A stretch of DNA of 64,000 nucleotides from an uncultured Hyphomicrobium sp. Its GTDB lineage: Bacteria; Pseudomonadota; Alphaproteobacteria; Rhizobiales; Hyphomicrobiaceae. The stretch is from contig NZ_CADEFI010000004.1 of the NCBI RefSeq assembly GCF_902826555.1, positions 87,838-151,837 of the forward strand, given 5' to 3'. Positions 43,750 to 51,839 of the stretch are shown here, one piece after another. How positions within the stretch are numbered: position 1 is the first letter of the stretch; every line of letters begins with the position of its first letter. The notes below the pieces were generated by a model, which was not told where the DNA came from, searched no databases, and was given only the letters and a program-made list of their open reading frames with translations. The position numbers were made by a program, and so were the translations under genes.

Positions 43750-44628
43750 ATGTTCGAAGGCTTTACATCACACACCGTTGCCGTCGGCAACGGCATTGAG
43801 ATCGCAGCGGTAGTGAAGGGCGATGGGCCCCCGCTCCTCCTGCTTCACGGGTATCCCGAGACCCACGCCTGCTGGCGCAAGATCGCCCCCGAGCTTACGC
43901 GCCGCTTCACGGTGGTCGCAGCGGATCTGCGCGGTTACGGCGCCTCGAGCAAGCCGCCAGGCGGCGGCGACCACGCCGCTTATTCGAAACGCGCCATGGC
44001 CGCCGATCAGATGGCTCTCATGCAAGCCTTGGGCTTCGACCGCTTCCGCCTCGTCGGACACGACCGCGGCGGCCGCGTCGCCCATCGCCTCGCCCTCGAT
44101 TACCCGGAGGCCGTGAAGCGGCTTGCGGTGCTCGACATTTGCCCCACGGCCACGATGTTTGCGGCAACCAACCAGGCGTTCGCCACCGCCTACTACCACT
44201 GGTTCTTCCTCATCCAGCCGGCGGACCTTCCGGAGCGTATGATCGCCAACAACACGCACTATTATATCCGCCAGACCATCGCCTCCTGGTGCAAGACGGA
44301 AGACGCCTTCGACGAGACGATCCTGCGCCACTACGTCGAGTCCTATTTCGATCCCGCTGCCATCCACGCCGCCTGCGAGGACTACCGCGCGGCCGCCACC
44401 ATCGACCTCGTGCACGACACGCAAAGCGATGCCGCCGGCGCCAAGCTCGGCATGCCGCTCCTGGCCCTCTGGGGCGCGCGTGGCACGGTGGGAAAGATGT
44501 TCGACGTGCTCGCCACCTGGCGCGAAAAATCGGAGAGCTGGGTCAGCGGCCACGTCCTCGACTGCGGCCATTTCCTGCCCGAGGAAGCCCCGGACGCGAC
44601 CCTGGAAGCGCTCCTCGACTTCTTATGA
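43750..44628 (+). CDS. Haloacetate (fluoroacetate) dehalogenase-like alpha/beta hydrolase
   Basis: The 292-aa protein has the alpha/beta hydrolase fold with HGYPETHACWRK and an aspartate nucleophile in GHDRGGR (Asp105). Residues matching fluoroacetate dehalogenase are present: Arg106 and Arg109 for the carboxylate, His150-Trp151 and Tyr212 for the halide, Asp129 and His274. It would split haloacetate to glycolate and halide in the cytoplasm. An epoxide hydrolase is the alternative, but the HW pair and double Arg favour dehalogenase. GGGGAGAGAGG precedes ATG 43750. Confidence 0.85.
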   Translation: MFEGFTSHTVAVGNGIEIAAVVKGDGPPLLLLHGYPETHACWRKIAPELTRRFTVVAADLRGYGASSKPPGGGDHAAYSKRAMAADQMALMQALGFDRFRLVGHDRGGRVAHRLALDYPEAVKRLAVLDICPTATMFAATNQAFATAYYHWFFLIQPADLPERMIANNTHYYIRQTIASWCKTEDAFDETILRHYVESYFDPAAIHAACEDYRAAATIDLVHDTQSDAAGAKLGMPLLALWGARGTVGKMFDVLATWREKSESWVSGHVLDCGHFLPEEAPDATLEALLDFL

Positions 44629-44725
44629 CCCGCTCATGCACAGCCCCGCGCGCGGCGGACCTTCTCCAAGGCCCCCGACTCGGCCCAAAAGACACGCTAC
44701 GGCCGCCCGGCTGGGGAGAGAGAGC

Positions 44726-46189
44726 ATGTCGTTGCTGTTCCGGATCGTCTATGCCGCCCACGCGACAGGCACGCACCACAAGCTGGCGCTCGACGCATTG
44801 CGCCATCTCGAATGTCCGGAAGCCGAATACTGGCAGCGCCTGTTCCTGAAGCACGCCGAGCGCTATCTCGAAGGCTCCAAGGCGCCGGACAACAGCTTCA
44901 AGGACTTCAAGAACCACGTCCTGCATGTGCGCGACGGCTACTGGGGCGGAGCGCTCGGCAAGGCCGAGGAATGGTACGGCACGCTCTGCGCGGCGTTGGC
45001 GCGGGAGGACTGGAGTGAGGCGGCCTGGAGCGCCGGCGTCCTCTCCCACTACGTCACCGATCCGATCCAGCCGTTCCACACCGCCCAGTCGGACGCCGAG
45101 AACAGCATCCACCGCGCGGCCGAGTGGTCGATCTCGCGCTCCTATAACGCGCTGCGTGCCGAAGGGCTCGTGTCGCACGGCGACCCGGTCATCCCGGCGG
45201 GCAGCGGCGAGCGCTGGCTGCGCGAGCTGGTCGTCGCCGGCGCCGAGAAAGCCAACACGCACTACGAAACCCTGATCGCCCATTACGACCTCGATAAAGG
45301 CGTGAGCGATCCGCCGTCCGGCCTCGATATGCTGAGCCGGAAAATCCTGGGCGAGCTCGTGGTCTATGCAGCGGTAAGTTTCGCCACCGTGCTCGACCGC
45401 GCGTTCGAGGAAGCGGCCGTCGCCCCGCCCGAGGTCGACCTCACGCTCGACACCGTCATGGCCGCCGTCAAGATCCCGGCCAAGACACTCGCCAAGCGCC
45501 TTACCGATGCCGAGGATCGGCGCATCGTCACCGCCATGTACGACGAGCTGATCACCACCGGCCGCGTCGAGGCGACACTGCCGGAGGACGACCGCGTCGT
45601 CCGCGACGTCTACGCCGCCGAGGTCGAAGCCCCGCGGCAGGCCCAGCGCGCCCGCGAGCGTGTTGCCGCCGTCGCCGGCAAATCCGCGCCCGCCGCACCG
45701 GCTCCACCGGCCGAAGCCCCGGCAAAACCCGAACCGCTGCTCACCCTCGCCGCCACGCGCCCGAAGCACTATCTCGCCCTGACGGACGACATCGAGCGCG
45801 CGCCCACCATCGGCCCACGCTCAGCCAAGCGCCTCGAGCCGCTCGGCATCAAGACGGTCGCGGATTTCCTCTCCGCATCGGTTTATCTCGCCGCGGGCGC
45901 CTTCAATTCGAAGAACGTTTCTCCGGAAACCATCCTGCTCTGGCAGGACCAGTGCCGCCTCATGCTCGACGTTCCGGGCCTGCGCGGCACGCACACCGAG
46001 CTTCTGGCCGGCGCCGGCTATCGGACCGCGCAAAGCCTTGCCGCCGCCGAGGAAACGAAGCTCTGCGCCGACGTCCTTGCCTTCGCAGCGACGCCGGCAG
46101 GCCACCGCATCCTGCGCGACGGCGCCCCCCCGGACATCGAACGCATCAAGGCTTGGCTCTCGTGCGCCCGGACGGCCCGCGCCGCCTGA
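44726..46189 (+). CDS. Zinc-dependent phospholipase C-like domain fused to a DUF4332/HhH region
   Basis: The 487-aa protein starts with a helical S1-P1/PLC-like domain (about 1-210) with many potential zinc-binding histidines and aspartates: AAHATGTHHKLALDA, FKNHVLHVRDGYWGG, GVLSHYVTDPIQPFHTAQSD and SIHRAAEW. No signal peptide is seen, unlike secreted phospholipases C. A linker leads to a C-terminal region (about 350-487) with helix-hairpin-helix-type IERAPTIGPRSAKRLEPLG, typical of DUF4332. GGGAGAGA precedes ATG 44726. It overlaps nothing and follows the dehalogenase gene by about 100 bases. Confidence 0.8.
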   Translation: MSLLFRIVYAAHATGTHHKLALDALRHLECPEAEYWQRLFLKHAERYLEGSKAPDNSFKDFKNHVLHVRDGYWGGALGKAEEWYGTLCAALAREDWSEAAWSAGVLSHYVTDPIQPFHTAQSDAENSIHRAAEWSISRSYNALRAEGLVSHGDPVIPAGSGERWLRELVVAGAEKANTHYETLIAHYDLDKGVSDPPSGLDMLSRKILGELVVYAAVSFATVLDRAFEEAAVAPPEVDLTLDTVMAAVKIPAKTLAKRLTDAEDRRIVTAMYDELITTGRVEATLPEDDRVVRDVYAAEVEAPRQAQRARERVAAVAGKSAPAAPAPPAEAPAKPEPLLTLAATRPKHYLALTDDIERAPTIGPRSAKRLEPLGIKTVADFLSASVYLAAGAFNSKNVSPETILLWQDQCRLMLDVPGLRGTHTELLAGAGYRTAQSLAAAEETKLCADVLAFAATPAGHRILRDGAPPDIERIKAWLSCARTARAA

Positions 46190-46245
46190 AGCCCGGAACG
46201 GCGGGCCGCGAGGCGCGAGACCTTCATGCCGCGCCCCTTTCCCGA

Positions 46246-46273
46246 TTGACACGTCCCGGAAGACTACTATCCG
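46246..46273 (+). promoter_or_regulatory. Possible sigma-70 promoter
   Basis: A consensus -35 TTGACA (46246-46251) and a weak -10 TATCCG (46268-46273) are 16 bases apart, 68 bases upstream of the 46341 membrane-protein gene. The -10 box is poor, so the call is tentative. Confidence 0.35.
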
Positions 46274-46340
46274 TAGGGATAGAGAGGTCTTGGCGCAGCG
46301 CGCCATGGCCACATAAGGACGCGACAAGGGGATTAAGACC

Positions 46341-46901
46341 ATGACCAACAGCACAAGCGCTGCAACCTCGGGCACGGCCGGCAGCGGCCTCTGGATTGCC
46401 CTCATCGCCGGGTTGACCGTCATCGGCAGCTTCGCTTTGGCCTGCGTGGCTCCCCTGGCCGCCGTCGCCGCTTTGGCCGCGCTCACGCTCCGTCGCACCG
46501 AGGGCCTGATCCTCGTACTGGTCTCCTGGATCGTCAATCAGGCCGTCGGCTTCGTGCTCCTTAGCTACCCGCACACGCCTGACACCTATGCCTGGGGAGC
46601 TGCCATCGGTGCGGCATCCGTCCTCGGATATTTTGCCGCTTCCGCCGTCGTCGGACGGACCGGATCGAGCCTGCTCGCCGCCGCTGCCGCGTTCGCAGCA
46701 AGCTTCGCCGTCTACCAGCTCGCGCTCTACATTTTCGGCGTTGCGACCGCCTACGCCGGCGACTCGTTCTCGCTTGCCGTCGTGGGCGAGGTGCTGGCCA
46801 TCAACGCCGTGGCCTACGTGGGCTTCCTCGCCATCCACCGCGCTGCCGTCGCCCTTTCGCTCGTAAAGCCGCCGCAGCACACGGCTGCCGTTTCGGCCTA
46901 G
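46341..46901 (+). CDS. Small multi-pass membrane protein
   Basis: The 186-aa protein has about five hydrophobic helices (near 16-35, 36-55, 60-80, 90-115 and 135-175) with short loops and no soluble domain. I do not recognise the family by sequence. The next gene, starting five bases after the stop, encodes a cobalamin/iron-type binding protein without signal peptide, which suggests the pair forms an uptake or sensing unit, possibly for B12 or a metal chelate. AAGGGGATT lies before ATG 46341. No cobalamin riboswitch-like element was recognised upstream. Confidence 0.65.
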   Translation: MTNSTSAATSGTAGSGLWIALIAGLTVIGSFALACVAPLAAVAALAALTLRRTEGLILVLVSWIVNQAVGFVLLSYPHTPDTYAWGAAIGAASVLGYFAASAVVGRTGSSLLAAAAAFAASFAVYQLALYIFGVATAYAGDSFSLAVVGEVLAINAVAYVGFLAIHRAAVALSLVKPPQHTAAVSA

Positions 46902-46905
46902 CCGG

Positions 46906-47685
46906 TTGCGCCGCTTTCCGGCACAGCGCCTCGTCTGCCTAACCGAGGAGACCGTAGAGACCCTCTACCTCCTCGGTGAGCAGGACCGCATCGTCGGCGT
47001 CTCCGGCTATGCCGTGAGACCACCCGAGGTGCGCAAGGAAAAACCGCGCGTCTCTTCCTTCACCTCCGCCGACGTGGGCAAGATCGCGGCTCTGAAGCCG
47101 GATCTGATCCTCGCTTTCTCCGATATCCAGGGTCCGATCATCCCCGATCTCGCCCGCGCCGGCTTTGCCGTCCATCTCTTCAATCAGCGCGATCTCGCCG
47201 GCATATTCGCCATGATCCGCACGCTCGGCGCCTTGATCGGCGAACCCGAGAAGGCGGACGCCCTGGCACGCAAGCTCGAAACACGCCTCGGAGAGGTCGC
47301 CGCCGGCACCAAGGGTCGCCAGACCCGCCCGCGTGTCTACTTCGAGGAATGGAATGATCCCATGATCTCCGGCATCGGCTGGGTGTCGGAGCTGATCGAG
47401 ATCGCCGGCGGCACCGACATCTTCGCCGAACTCAGCACCAAGCCCGAAGCTAAGGAGCGCATCGTTGCATCCGAGGACGTGATCGCCCGCGCACCCGACG
47501 TGGTGCTCGCCTCGTGGTGCGGAAAGAAGGTCAAGATCGACAGCTTCGCGGCGCGCGACGGCTGGAGCGGCGTGCCCGCGGTCAGAAACAACCGCATCGT
47601 CGAGATCAAGTCGCCGCTGATCCTACAGCCAGGCCCCGCCGCGCTGACCGACGGCCTCGACGCCATCTGCGCGGCCCTGCACTAG
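46906..47685 (+). CDS. BtuF/FecB-like substrate-binding protein lacking a signal peptide
   Basis: The 259-aa product has the BtuF/periplasmic-binding-protein fold of iron-chelate and cobalamin uptake systems: LTEETVETLYLLGEQDRIVGVSG, ALKPDLILAFSD and GGTDIFAEL. Canonical members are exported, but this one starts MRRFPAQRLVCLTEE with no hydrophobic signal, from a TTG at 46906 directly after the preceding stop. No ABC permease or ATPase is nearby. Cytosolic members of this group exist in many alphaproteobacteria, but I know of no established role. Confidence 0.8.
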   Translation: MRRFPAQRLVCLTEETVETLYLLGEQDRIVGVSGYAVRPPEVRKEKPRVSSFTSADVGKIAALKPDLILAFSDIQGPIIPDLARAGFAVHLFNQRDLAGIFAMIRTLGALIGEPEKADALARKLETRLGEVAAGTKGRQTRPRVYFEEWNDPMISGIGWVSELIEIAGGTDIFAELSTKPEAKERIVASEDVIARAPDVVLASWCGKKVKIDSFAARDGWSGVPAVRNNRIVEIKSPLILQPGPAALTDGLDAICAALH

Positions 47686-47706
47686 TCAAGGCAGGACCAC
47701 ACTTTG

Positions 47707-48939
47707 CTAAGGCGCGATCGTTGTCGGCATGGCACGCGCGGCCACATCCTCGCCGCCGTCGAACGCACTTTCGTCACGGTTGTAGAGATCGTTGCGGAAC
47801 AGCACCGCCCCGTTCTGCACCCACGCCGTGAGGTAGATGAAATGCACGGGCACAGGCCGCGCCGCCTTGATCGTCTTCGCTCCACCCTGTGCCAGCGCAG
47901 CCTCTATCGCATCACGCGTCCAGCCGTCCTGACCGGCAAGCACCCACTCGGCGACACCGACGAAGTTCTCGAGCCGGACACAGCCGGCGCTGTAGGCGCG
48001 CTCGAAAAAGCCGAACAGATTCTTCATCGGCGTATCGTGCATGTAGACGATGTGCTTGTTCGGCATGTCGAAGCGCAGGAGACCGAGCGCGTTCTGCGGC
48101 CCCGGATCCTGCCGGAACACATAACGGTCCGCTTCCGGTCCCCACCAGTTGACGAGCGCCGGGTCGATCTCCTCGCCTCCGAACGATGAAAAAACACGGA
48201 TCCGCTCGCGATAGAGATAGGACGGATCCTTGCGCACCTGCGGCACGAGCGCCGCCTTGGCGATCGTGCCCGGCACATACCAGTAGGGATAGAGATTGAT
48301 GGCCTGCACCGTCGCGCTGACGACCGGCGTCGGCGTTGCGCGTTTGCCTGCAATGGTGCGGCTCACCACCTCGACGCGACCGCCCGAGATCCCCTGCAGC
48401 TCGAAGCTCGCCGAGTTCATGAGGATGTATCGCGGCGCATTGAGCTTCGGCAGCAGCTGCTGCATGCGGCCGAGATTGAGCTGCAGCTGCCGCAGCCGCG
48501 TGTCGGCCGGAACGTTGAGCGAGCGCTGCGTGATCCCATAGACGATGCCCGTCGGCTCGAGACCGTTGCGCAGCTGATAGCTCTTTACGGCGGCTTCGAG
48601 CTTGGAGTCGAAGGCGTATGCGTCGCCCCCCGGCCTGATATCGCCGCTGAGCTCGAGACGCCGACGCAGGATGGCGACATTGGCATCGCTGTCGCCGGGC
48701 CTCAGCGTGATGCGATCGGGCAACCGCGGCCAGCCACCGGCGGAAACGATGCGCTGATAGAAGCCGACGGCACTCTGCAACCCATCAAGGCCCGCCGGGC
48801 TGACCCAAGGCTCGGAGCTGGGTTCAGGCGGCGGGATTCTCTGCCGTTGGGCATACGCCGGCGCCGCCACGAGCAGAGCGAGCCCGAAACCGACGGCCAC
48901 ACTTTTGATCGTCGCAGATGCATTCCAGCTGAGACGCAT
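47707..48939 (-). CDS. L,D-transpeptidase (YkuD/YcbB type)
   Basis: The 410-aa protein has a signal peptide (AAPAYAQRQ, about residue 30), a peptidoglycan-binding-like region and a YkuD catalytic domain with HDTP followed by FERAYSAGCVRLENF; the nucleophile is Cys320. L,D-transpeptidases make 3-3 cross-links or attach lipoproteins in the periplasm. ATG 48939 is chosen at the start of the signal-like sequence; the frame is open 16 codons further. It is downstream of an AapJ-like binding-protein gene on the same strand, with 41 bases between. Confidence 0.9.
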   Translation of the reverse strand: MRLSWNASATIKSVAVGFGLALLVAAPAYAQRQRIPPPEPSSEPWVSPAGLDGLQSAVGFYQRIVSAGGWPRLPDRITLRPGDSDANVAILRRRLELSGDIRPGGDAYAFDSKLEAAVKSYQLRNGLEPTGIVYGITQRSLNVPADTRLRQLQLNLGRMQQLLPKLNAPRYILMNSASFELQGISGGRVEVVSRTIAGKRATPTPVVSATVQAINLYPYWYVPGTIAKAALVPQVRKDPSYLYRERIRVFSSFGGEEIDPALVNWWGPEADRYVFRQDPGPQNALGLLRFDMPNKHIVYMHDTPMKNLFGFFERAYSAGCVRLENFVGVAEWVLAGQDGWTRDAIEAALAQGGAKTIKAARPVPVHFIYLTAWVQNGAVLFRNDLYNRDESAFDGGEDVAARAMPTTIAP

Positions 48940-48980
48940 GAGAGATTCTGACGTCGGAAAAAACATGGAGGGCTCGCTTC

Positions 48981-50366
48981 TCACCACATCGGCGGCGCGG
49001 TGAGAATTCCACCGCGCTTCCAGAGCGCATTGAGCCCGCGCTCCATGCCGAGCGCGCTTCCCTTGCCGACATTCGCCTCGTACATTTCCCCGTAGTTACC
49101 GACCGCTGCCACCACATCGCGCAACCACGACTTGCCGAGTCTCAGCTTTTCTCCGCTCGCACCAGCCCCATCGACCAGCCGCAGCTGATCGTCGCTCAGC
49201 GGATTTGTGGACGCCGCCGACGCCTTGTCGAGCCCGACCTCCTCGGCATTGATGAGACCCGCGAGCGTCCACCGCACGATCTCGGCCCACTCGTCGTCGC
49301 CCTTGAGCACCACCGGCCCGAGCGGTTCCTTGGAGATGACCTCCGGCAGGATGGCGTGCTTCGCCGGCTCCGCAAACGAGGCCCGGTCGGAGAAGAGCGC
49401 CGAGCGATCGCCCGAATAGGTATCGCACGCACCGCTCGCGTAGGCCTTGAGCATCTCCTCGCGCGTCGGAAATACCATCGTCTGCGCCTCGACCTGATGC
49501 GACTTGAAGAAGAAGGCCATGTTCTTTTCCGTCGTCGTACCGCCTTCGACACACACCTTCGAGCCCGAAAGCTGCTGGGCCGAGACGAAGCCGCGATCGT
49601 CGCTGGTCATGAAGCCCTGACCGTCGAAATAGAGGACGCCGGCGAACCTCAGGCCGAGATCGACCTCGCGGTTCATCGTCCACGTCGTGTTGCGCGAAAG
49701 AACATCGATCTTGCCGCTCTTGAGCGCGTCGAACCGCTCGTTCGTCTCGAGCGGAATGAACTCCGCCTTGTCGGCGCTGCCGAACACGGCGGCCGCCAGT
49801 GCCCGGCAGAAATCGGCGTCGAGCCCCGCCCACGTGCCGGATCCGCTCTGAGCGGAGAAGCCGAGCAGCCCGGTGTTCACGCCGCAAAGAAGCTTGCCCC
49901 GCGCACGGATCTCATCGAGCTTCCCGCCCGAAGCAGGCAGCGCCGCCGTGGCGGGAGGCAAAGCATCCGCGGGAGCTGCCGGCGCTTGAGCCGCAACCGG
50001 AGGAGATTGAGGGGCTTCAGCAGCCGGAGCAGGTGACGAGGGAGCCGCAGCCGCTGCGGCAGGAGGCGTAGCGGGGGCGGCAACGGCAGGCGCGGAAGTC
50101 CCTCCGGATCCGGGGGGCGTCGCAGGGGCCGCGGCAGCACCCGCCTTCGCGGCATCCGGCTGAGCGCTCTTGCAACGGCTCATGGGCACCACCGTGAACT
50201 GTCCGGCACCATCCCCGTCGTTCTTGCACGTGCAGGGCCCCCGCGGCCCATCGCGAAGCGCGCAGAGCTTGTAGGCGGCATCCGCCGGTCCAGCCAAAAC
50301 GGCGAGCACAACGGCAACCACAGCGCCACGGAGACCGAGATCGGCTCTCATTCGAAGTCTCAGCAT
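48981..50366 (-). CDS. AapJ-like amino-acid binding protein with Cys-rich and Ala/Pro-rich N-terminus
   Basis: The 461-aa exported protein has a signal peptide (cleavage near GPADA), a small domain with four cysteines (YKLCALRDG, GPCTCK and SRCKSA, within about residues 35-70), a long Ala/Pro-rich spacer and a family 3 periplasmic amino-acid-binding domain: LDEIRARGKLLCGVN, GLDADFCRALAAAVFG and a C-terminal LNALWKRGGILTAPP typical of AapJ/BztA. No permease or ATPase is near, so it may be an orphan sensor or use other transporters. AAGGGG precedes ATG 50366; the open frame extends upstream without similarity. Confidence 0.85.
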   Translation of the reverse strand: MLRLRMRADLGLRGAVVAVVLAVLAGPADAAYKLCALRDGPRGPCTCKNDGDGAGQFTVVPMSRCKSAQPDAAKAGAAAAPATPPGSGGTSAPAVAAPATPPAAAAAAPSSPAPAAEAPQSPPVAAQAPAAPADALPPATAALPASGGKLDEIRARGKLLCGVNTGLLGFSAQSGSGTWAGLDADFCRALAAAVFGSADKAEFIPLETNERFDALKSGKIDVLSRNTTWTMNREVDLGLRFAGVLYFDGQGFMTSDDRGFVSAQQLSGSKVCVEGGTTTEKNMAFFFKSHQVEAQTMVFPTREEMLKAYASGACDTYSGDRSALFSDRASFAEPAKHAILPEVISKEPLGPVVLKGDDEWAEIVRWTLAGLINAEEVGLDKASAASTNPLSDDQLRLVDGAGASGEKLRLGKSWLRDVVAAVGNYGEMYEANVGKGSALGMERGLNALWKRGGILTAPPMW

Positions 50367-50517
50367 GGTCCCCTTCCGTCCGCCGATCTTTCCGCCGCAT
50401 GACGACGCTACCGAACTTACCCCCTTTGCCGGGCCTGCCAAACAACCTTGTTGTGAGTTCTCATCTTCATTTTTATGAGATGAAGGGGCCGGGGACGCAA
50501 AGGGGGACCGGGAGCAC

Positions 50518-51825
50518 ATGACATCGGACGATGAAACGCAGCGGACGCCCGCGTCTGCCCTCGAGCTTCTGCGCCGCGTCGTCTCCATCGAGCGCAGCGA
50601 GGTCGCAACCGCTCTCGGCACGTTCTTAACCTTTGCGCTGGTTCTCGGCGGCTACTACCTCATTCGTCCCGTGCGCGAGAACGTCAGCGCGGAAGCCACG
50701 GCCGACCAGCGCCAGCTCTGGTTCCTCCTCGTCTTCGTCGTCATGCTCATGGCTGTGCCCATCTTCGGATGGATCGTGGCACGCATCCCGCGCCGGGCGG
50801 TGCTTCCCGCCATCTACGCCCTGTTCGTTGCCGTGATGGTCGTCTTCTGGCTTGGACTCGGCAGCACGAGCGGCGGGCATCTCGGCGGCGCCTTCTTCGT
50901 CTTCGCCAGCGTGTTCAACCTTTTCGTCGTCTCGCTGTTCTGGATCTTGATGTCGGACATCTACGACAGCGAGCAGGCCAAGCGCCTCTACGGCTTCATC
51001 GCGGCCGGCGGTACGACCGGCGCGGTTCTTGGCCCGTTCGCGGCGAACATGCTCGTTCCCGTTGTCGGAGGTGAAAACCTGCTTCTCGTGGCGGCCCTGG
51101 TATTCCTCGTCGCAGCTGCGCTCTCCATATGGCTGCGAACGATCGCGGGCTCGGCGCAGAAAAACGGCATCGCGGAGGCTCCGCCGACACTGCGCACCTT
51201 GCTCTCGGGCGCCGAGCGCGTCTTCCGCGACAGCTATCTGCTCCGCATCGCCGCTTACATCCTGCTCGCCAACCTGCTCTCGACTTTCTTCTACCTCGAG
51301 CAATCCCGCCTCGCCGGCGAGACCATCAAGGACGCGACCGAGCGCGTACAATTCTTTGCCGAACGCGACCTGATCACGAGCATCCTGACCGTACTCGTCC
51401 AGGTGTTCGTCGCCGGACGCATCATGGCGCGATTTGGCATCGGCGCCGCCGCTGCGGTTCTGCCCGTTTTCACGATCGTCGGGCTTGCCATCTATGCGTC
51501 CATGCCGGAGTTGCATGTCGTCGCCGCGATCATGGTCGCCGAGCGCGTGGCCGCCTTCGCGCTGGCGAACCCTGCGACCAAGGTGCTCTACACCGCCGTC
51601 GACGCCGACGAACGCTACAAGGCGCAGAACTTCATCGACACAGTCGTTTACAGAGGCGGCGACGCGCTCTCGGGTGCCATCTTCAACGGCCTCACCAAGT
51701 CCATGGGCTGGCCATTGGCACTGGTTGCGCTTGCCTCTATCCCGCTCGCCGGCGTGTGGCTCGCTTTGGCCCGGCAGTACGACAAGGCGCTCGCCGAGCG
51801 CCTTGTCGAAACGAAGTTGCGCTAG
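50518..51825 (+). CDS. NTP/NDP-exchange-type or MFS membrane transporter
   Basis: The 435-aa protein has about 12 membrane helices and a segment GGYYLIRPVRENVSAEA near the N-terminus, followed by WILMSDIYDSEQAKRLYGFIAAGGTTGAVLG, which I associate with the ADP/ATP translocase-like family of Npt transporters and their bacterial MFS relatives. The transported substrate is not evident, and free-living bacteria carry such genes for unknown solutes. It is divergent from the AapJ-like gene and ends 15 bases from the convergent VIT-VWA gene. Confidence 0.8.
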   Translation: MTSDDETQRTPASALELLRRVVSIERSEVATALGTFLTFALVLGGYYLIRPVRENVSAEATADQRQLWFLLVFVVMLMAVPIFGWIVARIPRRAVLPAIYALFVAVMVVFWLGLGSTSGGHLGGAFFVFASVFNLFVVSLFWILMSDIYDSEQAKRLYGFIAAGGTTGAVLGPFAANMLVPVVGGENLLLVAALVFLVAAALSIWLRTIAGSAQKNGIAEAPPTLRTLLSGAERVFRDSYLLRIAAYILLANLLSTFFYLEQSRLAGETIKDATERVQFFAERDLITSILTVLVQVFVAGRIMARFGIGAAAAVLPVFTIVGLAIYASMPELHVVAAIMVAERVAAFALANPATKVLYTAVDADERYKAQNFIDTVVYRGGDALSGAIFNGLTKSMGWPLALVALASIPLAGVWLALARQYDKALAERLVETKLR

Positions 51826-51839
51826 CCTGCATTGGCGTC

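Noticed and set aside
46190-46340. Cobalamin riboswitch upstream of the membrane/BtuF-like pair
   Set aside because: The leader is only about 150 bases and I found no B12-box-like core.
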